A stretch of DNA of 64,000 nucleotides, taken from NCBI GenBank assembly GCA_947501475.1, contig CANMWA010000004.1, positions 310,001-374,000 on the forward strand, written 5' to 3'. Shown here piece by piece: positions 57,470 through 64,000 of the stretch (position 1 is the stretch's first letter; each line of letters begins with the position of its first letter). A program made the position numbers and the translations under genes. The DNA is from an uncultured Aquimarina sp. GTDB taxonomy: Bacteria > Bacteroidota > Bacteroidia > Flavobacteriales > Flavobacteriaceae. The notes below the pieces were generated by a model. The model was not told the origin of the DNA. It did no database searches and worked only from the letters and a program-made list of their open reading frames with translations.

Positions 57470-57512
57470 TATTACGTTAAGCGTCTTAAAGTATAAGACG
57501 CTTAACGTAATA
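57470..57512. repeat. Perfect 19-bp inverted repeat between the two DUF4252 genes
   Basis: The arms 57470-57488 and 57494-57512 are fully complementary around the loop AAGTA. No T-run follows, so it is not a classic terminator. It could be an attenuator, RNA processing site or operator. Confidence 0.75.
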
Positions 57513-57550
57513 CATTAATCAAAAAATAATCAATCAAAAAACAATCAAAC

Positions 57551-58093
57551 ATGAAAAATGTATTTAAAATTTTAGGCCTTGTCAGTGTACTATTGCTTAC
57601 TAGTTGTAATAGTGATCCTTCGTTACAACAATATTTTGTTGATCACCAAGGCGATAATGATTTTATTGCTGTAGATATACCATCTAGCCTTTTGGATAAA
57701 GATAATATCGAACTTAATGCTGAAGAACAAGAAGCATTAGAGAGCGTAAAAAAGGTGAACTTTTTAGGACTACAGTTAAACGAAGAGAATAAAAACAGGT
57801 TCGAAAAAGAACGCGTAGCCATTAATAAAATCCTAAACTCAGATAAGTACGAGACACTTATGAAATTTGGGTCTAACGGAACCAATGCAGTATTAAAATA
57901 CACCGGAGATGATGATGATATCGATGAGGTGATTGTTTTTGCAACCGATCAAAAAAGAGGATTAGCACTAGTGCGTGTATTGGGCGATAATATGAGACCC
58001 GAAAAAATGGCTAAACTAGCAAGATCAGTCGAGGAAGGTAAGCTTGATCTCGAAGCGTTCAAGAAACTTGGTGAGACTATTGATATTGACTAA
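57551..58093 (+). CDS. DUF4252 lipoprotein
   Basis: The 180-residue precursor has a lipoprotein signal (LLLTSC, Cys19) and a DUF4252 domain related to the preceding gene (FATDQKRGLALVRVLGDNMRPEKMAKLAR). It is probably membrane-anchored. It belongs to the same cluster, but the long hairpin upstream may let it be expressed differently. Confidence 0.82.
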   Translation: MKNVFKILGLVSVLLLTSCNSDPSLQQYFVDHQGDNDFIAVDIPSSLLDKDNIELNAEEQEALESVKKVNFLGLQLNEENKNRFEKERVAINKILNSDKYETLMKFGSNGTNAVLKYTGDDDDIDEVIVFATDQKRGLALVRVLGDNMRPEKMAKLARSVEEGKLDLEAFKKLGETIDID

Positions 58094-58116
58094 TTACAAC
58101 GAGTCTATATAAAATT

Positions 58117-58149
58117 AAAAGAAGCTGCCTTTTTGGGCAGCTTCTTTTA
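58117..58149 (+). terminator. Terminator of the sigma/DUF4252 cluster
   Basis: AAAAGAAGCTGCC pairs perfectly with GGCAGCTTCTTTT around a 6-base T-rich loop. Confidence 0.8.
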
Positions 58150-58257
58150 TAATCATGTAAAGACTATAAATTCATTTCCCCCTGTGTAGTTACAAATGTA
58201 TAAACTAGTTGGCTAGTTTAATAAAGTTAACAGCTATTTATAGTAGTTATTAAAATA

Positions 58258-58851
58258 TTAGCAGATACGATCACAAAAGAAACCCCATCTATAAGAAAAG
58301 CCTCCACCAAATACAGGACATTCTTCTATGAATGCTCTTTTATTAGTAAGATCAAAATTTCCACAGGCTTGTGGTTGAGGTGGGTAACAATAAATAGTTC
58401 GGATATAATTACATAATGGATTAAATTTATTAGTAATTGTTTTATGTTTTACTAATTCTTGCAGCTGATCAGGAGACAATATTTCACCTAAATTTAAATC
58501 GGTTAACAATTCTCCATCATTAATTAATGATTCAGATTTAATTAAAAGACCTTTTGAATTTAAATAATCAGCAATCCTATAGTTTTCTATTAATAGTTCA
58601 CCATCTTTACTTGAGAGCTGGTCAAAAAAATCTTGTTGTTCTTTACTTGTTTTTTTCTCAAAACCTTTAGGAGGTTTAAAATAGATAGTTTTAGCTCCTT
58701 GTTCGGGCGTTACCGTTAGTGTTTCTTGAGTAGTTTGATCCTCAATTTGATTGGTATCAATTTCATCTTTATTACACGATGTGAATAAGACAGATAGGAC
58801 TAAAAAAAACATAACGCATTTTAGTTCTAGTTTAGAATTAAGAGTTTTCAT
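58258..58851 (-). CDS. Lipoprotein of unknown function with Cys-rich tail
   Basis: The 197-residue precursor has a lipoprotein signal (VLFTSC, Cys26) and a helical middle. The C-terminal part is unusually Cys-rich (CNYIRTIYCYPPQPQACGNF and later CPVFGG and CDRIC). No family is recognised. The Cys pattern suggests disulfides in an exported domain. It stands alone on the minus strand with long AT-rich flanks. Confidence 0.5.
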   Translation of the reverse strand: MKTLNSKLELKCVMFFLVLSVLFTSCNKDEIDTNQIEDQTTQETLTVTPEQGAKTIYFKPPKGFEKKTSKEQQDFFDQLSSKDGELLIENYRIADYLNSKGLLIKSESLINDGELLTDLNLGEILSPDQLQELVKHKTITNKFNPLCNYIRTIYCYPPQPQACGNFDLTNKRAFIEECPVFGGGFSYRWGFFCDRIC

Positions 58852-59321
58852 AAAAAAAATGTATTAAGGTTAAAAATTATTTTTATGCATTCCAACAAAC
58901 AATTTTACCTTAGTATTAATTTTGATTATTTGTAACTTGTTCTGTAGTATTTTTAAGTTGATAGTGAAGTCAAATACCGTAAAAAGTTGATAAAGTTATT
59001 TGATAAGTATTGTACTGCTATACTATGAAAGAACAAAACAATGTCAAAATGTTTACCAAGCCAATATGACTAGTCTAAAGTTAGTTAAAGAATATTTTTT
59101 TATAAAGCGTAACGTACTGACATTTATAAATTTAAACTTTGTATTTATAAATTTGGAGAAGTGTTTTGATGGATATGGTAAGAAGTTATTTGGCGTTAAG
59201 AATGGAGAATTATTTGGTAGCCAAATAAGACATGAGTACAAATTAATTCAATGCTTTAACTACTATTATTGAATTGTAAACTAATAATTCCTTTTAGAAA
59301 TTATAATTTAGAACAAAATAA
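58852..59321. other. AT-rich intergenic region without supported gene
   Basis: Two overlapping open frames in opposite directions are present, but both lack family resemblance and show ordinary AT-rich composition, so neither is called. No RNA gene is recognised. Confidence 0.4.
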
Positions 59322-59352
59322 AGACAGCCTAAATCTTTTTAGGCCTCTTTTT
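59322..59352 (-). terminator. Terminator-like hairpin downstream of purB
   Basis: GCCTAAA (59327-59333) pairs with TTTAGGC (59338-59344) around a 4-base loop. The U-tract on the minus strand is weak. Confidence 0.5.
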
Positions 59353-59366
59353 CAATTAATTTTATT

Positions 59367-60710
59367 TTAAATCCCCGTATAATTAGAAGGAGTAATTTGT
59401 TTTAGCTCAGATTTTATGGCTTCAGATACTTCAAGAGTGTCTATAAAATTAGCAATAGAACTTTGATTAATAGCCTCATTAGTTCTAGTTAGCCCTTTAA
59501 GTGCTTCATAAGGATTTGGATATCCTTCTCTTCTTAATATGGTTTGAATCGCTTCAGCCACAACTGCCCAATTATTTTCAAGATCTTCAGCAAATTTTGC
59601 TTCATTCAGCAATAATTTATTTAATCCTTTTAATGTAGCTTGAAATGCTATTATTGTATGCCCAAAAGGAACCCCAACGTTTCTTAGTACAGTACTATCG
59701 GTAAGATCACGTTGTAGTCGGCTTACAGGTAGTTTTGCAGAAAGGTGCTCAAATATCGCATTAGCGATTCCTAAATTACCTTCGCTATTTTCAAAATCTA
59801 TAGGATTTACTTTATGTGGCATTGCCGAAGAGCCTACTTCGCCTTTTTTGATTTTCTGTTTAAAATAATCCATAGATACGTAGGTCCATATATCTCGATC
59901 TAGATCCAATATAATGGTATTGATTCTTTTTAATCCATCAAAAAGAGCAGCCATATGGTCATAATGTTCGATTTGAGTTGTTGGGAACGAATGGTGTAAG
60001 CCTAGTTTTTCCTGAACAAACTTAGTCCCAAATGCTTTCCAATCGATATCAGGGTAGGCTACCTTATGTGCATTATAGTTTCCTGTGGCTCCGCCAAATT
60101 TTGCTGCACTCGGGATATCATTTAGTAAATCAAATTGTGCATCAAGTCGGGTTACATACACCTGAAGCTCTTTTCCTAATCGGGTTGGAGATGCAGGCTG
60201 ACCATGCGTTCGTGCCAGCATTGGTATTTCAGACCATTCTGTAACCAAAGCACTCAATTTATCTTTTAACGCTAAGTATTGAGGGATATAGACATCACCA
60301 ATGGCTTCTTTAATACTTAATGGTATAGCAGTATTATTGATATCCTGAGACGTTAATCCAAAATGGATAAACTCTTTATATTCTTGTAAACCTAATTGGT
60401 CGAATTTTTCTTTAATAAAATATTCTACAGCCTTTACATCATGATTGGTTACTTTTTCGATTTCCTTGATTGCCGTTGCATCATCACTAGAAAAAGAAGT
60501 ATATATTTTTCTGAGTGCATCAAATAAAGATGAATCAATGCCTTGTAGCTGGGGTAGTGGTATTTCGCATAGTGCAATAAAATATTCAATTTCTACTAAA
60601 ACACGATACTTGATTAAAGCTTCTTCACTAAAAAAAGGACTAAGTGATATGGTTTTTGAAGAATAACGACCATCTATAGGAGAGATAGCTTGCAAAGGAA
60701 ATGATGACAT
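59367..60710 (-). CDS. purB: Adenylosuccinate lyase
   Basis: The 447-residue fumarase/aspartase-superfamily enzyme has SSAMPHKVNP (signature loop), HGQPASPT and FGLTSQDINNTAIPL. It acts in purine synthesis, on SAICAR and adenylosuccinate. A -7 box TATCTTTG (minus strand, 60731-60738) precedes the start by 20 bp. Full length and intact. Confidence 0.95.
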   Translation of the reverse strand: MSSFPLQAISPIDGRYSSKTISLSPFFSEEALIKYRVLVEIEYFIALCEIPLPQLQGIDSSLFDALRKIYTSFSSDDATAIKEIEKVTNHDVKAVEYFIKEKFDQLGLQEYKEFIHFGLTSQDINNTAIPLSIKEAIGDVYIPQYLALKDKLSALVTEWSEIPMLARTHGQPASPTRLGKELQVYVTRLDAQFDLLNDIPSAAKFGGATGNYNAHKVAYPDIDWKAFGTKFVQEKLGLHHSFPTTQIEHYDHMAALFDGLKRINTIILDLDRDIWTYVSMDYFKQKIKKGEVGSSAMPHKVNPIDFENSEGNLGIANAIFEHLSAKLPVSRLQRDLTDSTVLRNVGVPFGHTIIAFQATLKGLNKLLLNEAKFAEDLENNWAVVAEAIQTILRREGYPNPYEALKGLTRTNEAINQSSIANFIDTLEVSEAIKSELKQITPSNYTGI

Positions 60711-60730
60711 AATTTTCTTTTTTGAAGCTG

Positions 60731-60738
60731 CAAAGATA
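60731..60738 (-). promoter_or_regulatory. -7 promoter box of purB
   Basis: TATCTTTG on the minus strand matches TAnnTTTG. No -33 element is clear. Confidence 0.45.
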
Positions 60739-60927
60739 AAGTTTATGTTTTGATTTATGATTTACGAGTCACGATTTTTTGAAGTTTCAAAACTTCAAAG
60801 TTGCTGCGGTATAAAGTAAGAAAACAACACATCTTTTATCTTAAGCTTTATATACCATAATTTAATACGTGTATACTTGGTTGATACCCGAACTAATAAG
60901 GTCTGTTATATAAAATCTACTTATTTT

Positions 60928-61172
60928 ATCAACCATCAACCATCAACCATCAACCATCAACCATCAACCATCAACCATCAACCATCAACTATCAACTATC
61001 AACCATCAACCATCAACTATCAACTATCAACCATCAACTATCAACCATCAACCATCAACCATCAACCATCAACCATCAACTATCAACTATCAACTATCAA
61101 CTATCAACTATCAACTATCAACTATCAACTATCAACCATCAACTATCAACCATCAACTATCAACCATCAACT
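60928..61172. repeat. 35-copy 7-bp tandem repeat, ATCAACC/ATCAACT
   Basis: There are exactly 35 contiguous 7-bp units. Only the last base varies, with 19 C-type and 16 T-type units. Long runs are C at units 1-8 and 17-21 and T at units 22-29. The last unit supplies the stop codon of the HEAT-like gene on the minus strand. A plus-strand open frame through it is repeat-derived and not called a gene. Confidence 0.95.
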
Positions 61173-61721
61173 AAGTTTCTTCAATACCATTCTTGATCTT
61201 GCTTTGTATGCTGCACTACTTGCATTGTAGTTGTTTTCGAGTGTGATTTTTAATTCTGGATGTACCCAATCAAATTCGGTCCCTAGCAAATATAGAGTGG
61301 TCATCGAATAGGCTTTTGGTGCTACCTTTTGATCTGTAATCAACCAATCAAAGCAAGTTTCAGTAATTTGTTCTCTATGGGTTTTAGTGAGCTGTTTTCT
61401 TACAGGTGTAGACTTTTCTTTATAATATGCAATAATTAAACATTCATATATTTTTGCCATAGGTCGTACCGCCGGATGCTGATGTACTTTTGGAATAAAT
61501 GCTATAAGTTCGTCAAGATAGGGTAGGATGGCTTCGAGGTCTTTTTTACATAAAAACTCAAGTCCCCAAGAGGCTCTACAAGAAATTTCATCATCTACTT
61601 TTGCGCAAATGATTAATAATTCTGGAAGTAGCTTAGGGTTGTCTAAGATCAAATTCGCAAAATAGTTTCTCTTTTCGCGAGAGTGATTTACAGTGTTTAG
61701 TACTTCTTCGAGCGATATCAT
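61167..61721 (-). CDS. HEAT-like helical-repeat protein of unknown function
   Basis: The 184-residue all-helical protein has HEAT/armadillo-like pairs of helices (AKVDDEISCRASWGLEFL, AVRPMAKIYECLIIAYY). Homologues in Flavobacteria are often mislabelled adenylosuccinate lyase because they sit next to purB. No lyase motif is present. The stop TGA lies in the final unit of the 7-bp array. Function unknown. Confidence 0.6.
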   Translation of the reverse strand: MISLEEVLNTVNHSREKRNYFANLILDNPKLLPELLIICAKVDDEISCRASWGLEFLCKKDLEAILPYLDELIAFIPKVHQHPAVRPMAKIYECLIIAYYKEKSTPVRKQLTKTHREQITETCFDWLITDQKVAPKAYSMTTLYLLGTEFDWVHPELKITLENNYNASSAAYKARSRMVLKKLS

Positions 61722-61841
61722 AAAGTTTTATGTTTTGGCAATTTCAAAATTATAGAATAATAATTACTTGTTAAAATCGTTATTTGTTCTGTAACAGATA
61801 ATTATCAGTTATGATTGTTGTCATATTAAATCAACCACACA

Positions 61842-62378
61842 ATGTTTTCCAAAATTAAAAATCTTTTTATCGTATTAGTATTGTTTTTGGTGATTACACA
61901 ATTTTTACGACCAGAGAAAAACGAAGCAAGCTATACCAGTATCACCACTTTTGAAGAACAAGCATCAGTTACTCCCGAGATTCAATCTATTTTACAAAAC
62001 CAATGTTATGATTGTCATAGCAATACTACAAGATACCCTTGGTTTATGGAGGTAAGCCCGATTTCACATTGGATGGCCTATCATATCGAAGAGGGTAAAG
62101 AACATTTTAATGTTTCAAAATGGGAGGTATATACCGATAAACAAAAAGACCATAAATTAGAAGAAGTCATCGAGAAATTAGAAGAAAAAGCCATGCCGCT
62201 TGAGTCGTATGGTTGGATTCATGGAGAAATATCGAGTACTGATGCAGGAAAATTAATCGCTTGGGCAAAAGATACGCGAGCCAAAGCCAAAGAAGAACCA
62301 ATAGTTAAAGATTCACTACAAGTAGAAGAAACAAATGTTGTTGCTACCGATAGTTTGACCACCAATGATGTTCAATAA
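61842..62378 (+). CDS. Haem-binding domain protein
   Basis: The 178-residue protein has an N-terminal signal/anchor helix (about 5-22) and a haem_bd domain. The CxxCH motif (C55, C58, H59 in NQCYDCHSN) is followed by YPWFMEVSPISHWMAYHIEEGKEHFN, the pattern of the cytochrome-like haem-binding family in Bacteroidota. The C-terminus is a Glu/Lys/Thr tail. It probably sits in the periplasm and binds haem in electron transfer. Confidence 0.85.
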   Translation: MFSKIKNLFIVLVLFLVITQFLRPEKNEASYTSITTFEEQASVTPEIQSILQNQCYDCHSNTTRYPWFMEVSPISHWMAYHIEEGKEHFNVSKWEVYTDKQKDHKLEEVIEKLEEKAMPLESYGWIHGEISSTDAGKLIAWAKDTRAKAKEEPIVKDSLQVEETNVVATDSLTTNDVQ

Positions 62379-62389
62379 GGATAGGTTTT

Positions 62390-63067
62390 TTATTTCAACA
62401 ACTCATTAACCACTTTTGGCACTCCAGTTGTTGCCTTTTCTGATAAGATCGTAAGGCGATCTGTCGGTAATATGGTCGGTTTGGGATCTATAAAATAAAT
62501 AGGTGAGGTTCTAGGGGCATATTGCAATAAACCAGCTGCAGGATAAACTTGCATAGAGGTGCCTATAATGATTACAACATCTGCTCGTTCTGTAACCTCT
62601 ATAGCAACATCCATCATGGGTACATCTTCACCAAACCATACAATATGTGGTCGTAATTGTGATTGGTGCTCGCATAGATCTCCTAAATGAAGGTCTTTTT
62701 TCCAATCAAAAATTAGTTGCTCATCAAACTGACTTCTTACTTTTAATAACTCGCCATGTAGATGTATAATAGTTGTACTACCAGCTCTTTCATGCAGGTC
62801 GTCTACATTTTGAGTGATAATCGTTACATCATACTTTTTTTCTAATTCGGCCAATGCCAAATGACCTTTGTTGGGTACTACGGTAGGCAATTGACTACGT
62901 CGTTTGTTGTAAAAATCAAGCACTAATTCGGGATTATTTTCCCATCCGATAGGTGAAGCTACCTCCATGATATCATGACCTTCCCATAATCCATTAGCAT
63001 CTCTAAATGTATTAATACCACTTTCGGCACTAATACCAGCTCCGGTAAGAACAGCAATTTTTTTCAT
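62390..63067 (-). CDS. NAD-dependent protein deacylase, sirtuin (class III/SIRT5 type)
   Basis: The 225-residue Sir2 family protein has the NAD motif GAGISAESGI, TQNVDDLHERAG and catalytic HLHG. Y53 and R56 (DFYNKRR) form the YxxR pair seen in desuccinylase/demalonylase sirtuins. Only one Cys lies in the usual zinc region, so the structural zinc site is missing, as in some bacterial class III forms. Class III is inferred from that pair. Confidence 0.88.
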   Translation of the reverse strand: MKKIAVLTGAGISAESGINTFRDANGLWEGHDIMEVASPIGWENNPELVLDFYNKRRSQLPTVVPNKGHLALAELEKKYDVTIITQNVDDLHERAGSTTIIHLHGELLKVRSQFDEQLIFDWKKDLHLGDLCEHQSQLRPHIVWFGEDVPMMDVAIEVTERADVVIIIGTSMQVYPAAGLLQYAPRTSPIYFIDPKPTILPTDRLTILSEKATTGVPKVVNELLK

Positions 63068-63465
63068 AGATCGATGTGTTGATGACTATAGTAAACAAGT
63101 TTAAAGCTATTCAAAATTGTTGAATAATCAGATATTGATCATAAATAAAATGCTAAAAATAGCAATCGATGCATTAATTGATCTATTCGAACTACTGTTT
63201 TCTCTTTTGTATACAGTCTTTATGTTTTTTTTAACATAATGATATACTTAAAAATACCTTTCAACGTTTTAGAAGGGTTGTGTTTTTTTTTCGATAAAGT
63301 GCTTATATTTGCCGACGAAAAAATACAGCTAACTAACTGATACCAAATAAGTTCCGTACTAATATTACGGTTTAACCGTATCCAGATAGACGTTAAAAAG
63401 CCTATCTTGTAGCTGTAATTATAAAATGTTTAACAACCAACGCTAACTATTTAATCTTTTACCCT
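63068..63465. other. Long leader/promoter region of the LytTR gene
   Basis: No gene is present. TATATTTG at 63304-63311 matches the -7 consensus, with a TTG at 63278-63280. It leaves a leader of about 150 nt holding a small hairpin (AGATAG/CTATCT). Confidence 0.5.
63304..63311 (+). promoter_or_regulatory. -7 promoter box of the response regulator gene
   Basis: TATATTTG is an exact match to TAnnTTTG and lies about 155 bp upstream of the ATG. A TTG 23 bp before it is a weak -33 candidate. Confidence 0.5.
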
Positions 63466-64000
63466 ATGAAATATCCCTATGTAATTATTGATAATGATCA
63501 AAAAATTGCAGACTCTATTCAAATTGCTTTAGAAGAACAGACTGATTATATCTGTACCGGAATAGCAAAAGATGAGCAAACAGCATTGGATTTAATTTTA
63601 GAGAGAAAGCCCCGAATAGTTTTTTTAGAACCAGAGGTTCCTGGTACGCATTGTGCTAAAACTCAGTACTCATTAATGACAGAGTTGGCGAAGTACATGT
63701 CACAGTTACCAGAGTTTATTGTAATCACCAAAACGGCAGAGTATGCTATCGAAGGTATACGCAATAGAATTTTGGATTATATGTTAAAACCTTTGGGTAA
63801 AAGTCAGATAGTAAGAACGTTAATGCGGTTTGAGAAAGATTTTGATGAGGTTGCAGATAGTACATTATGTTTTAAATCGTATGGAGATTATAAATTTGTT
63901 GATGTCGAAGAGGTGCTGTATCTAAAAGCCGATAATAACACCACAGATTTTATTATGAGCAATGGTAATAAGGTCGAAGCGTTTAAAACACTAAAACATT
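63466..64000 (+). CDS. LytTR response regulator with Glu at the phospho-acceptor position, cut at the window edge
   Basis: The first 178 residues are present and the rest runs off the window. Residues 1-115 form a receiver-like domain with D9 and D11. The position of the phospho-acceptor Asp is Glu55 (IVFLEPEVPG, codon GAA), and the later Lys is present (YMLKPLG). A LytTR DNA-binding domain then begins (about 140 on: CFKSYGDYKFVDVEEVLYLKADNN). The Glu may mimic constant phosphorylation, or the domain may not be phospho-regulated. No histidine kinase is in view. Confidence 0.82.
   Translation, partial: MKYPYVIIDNDQKIADSIQIALEEQTDYICTGIAKDEQTALDLILERKPRIVFLEPEVPGTHCAKTQYSLMTELAKYMSQLPEFIVITKTAEYAIEGIRNRILDYMLKPLGKSQIVRTLMRFEKDFDEVADSTLCFKSYGDYKFVDVEEVLYLKADNNTTDFIMSNGNKVEAFKTLKH

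Noticed and set aside
59000..59272. Possible 90-residue gene in the gap before purB
   Set aside because: No recognised domain and an opposing open frame overlaps it; AT-rich composition explains both.
60877..61230. Plus-strand open frame through the heptamer array
   Set aside because: A 7-bp repeat read in frame gives a periodic peptide (INHQPST-like); no start context or family.

Overview
The window is AT-rich chromosomal DNA from a member of the Bacteroidota, most likely a marine Flavobacteriaceae of the Aquimarina type (inference). The signs are secreted enzymes ending in type IX secretion (T9SS) sorting domains, DUF4252, DUF4870 and G8-domain proteins, a HEIGH-type peptidase, and -7 promoter boxes of the Bacteroidota form TAnnTTTG.

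Region 1 (about 1-12,720) looks like an integrative element, or its right part, next to the 3' end of mnmE. From the mnmE side it holds a zinc-finger/HTH protein, a tyrosine recombinase, a large integrase-linked protein of unknown function, a MerR/Xis-like HTH protein, a small winged-helix-like protein, a D5-type primase-helicase, a zinc-ribbon/Toprim protein and a degenerate zinc-ribbon protein. The left part is cargo: membrane proteins, an XRE repressor with a self-overlapping operator, a lipoprotein, an HNH endonuclease, a DUF4145 protein and a secreted metallopeptidase with a Cys-x-His hexapeptide tail.

Region 2 (12.8-33.1 kb) is mostly housekeeping and secretion: mnmE, a T9SS trypsin-like protease, an orphan GG-leader peptide precursor, a DUF4870 protein, the nitrogen block glnK-amtB diverging from gltBD, two secreted metallopeptidases, two tandem paralogs of unknown function, an AhpD-like protein and a threonine/serine dehydratase.

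Region 3 (33.5-45.1 kb) has a tiny protein that is almost only a T9SS sorting domain, a large G8/beta-helix protein, a TPR protein, a four-gene metabolic operon (M20 peptidase, alpha/beta hydrolase, aldo/keto reductase, GlcG/HbpS-like), an epimerase, dnaN and a DinB-like gene. An intergenic tract of 41-43 bp repeats follows.

Region 4 (45.7-54.3 kb) is a cobalamin uptake and salvage locus: permease, binding lipoprotein, PP-loop ATPase, cobC, cobS, a small membrane protein, cobT and cobU. Diverging from it is a cobalamin riboswitch that leads a TonB-dependent receptor. Together these import cobinamide/B12 and assemble the lower ligand. The transport ATPase is not in the window.

Region 5 (54.4-64.0 kb) carries an S41 protease, an ECF sigma / membrane protein / DUF4252 x2 cluster, purB, a 35-copy 7-bp repeat abutting a HEAT-like gene, a haem-binding protein, a class III-type sirtuin, and the start of a LytTR response regulator whose phospho-acceptor Asp is Glu.

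No rRNA, tRNA, CRISPR array or insertion sequence was recognised.
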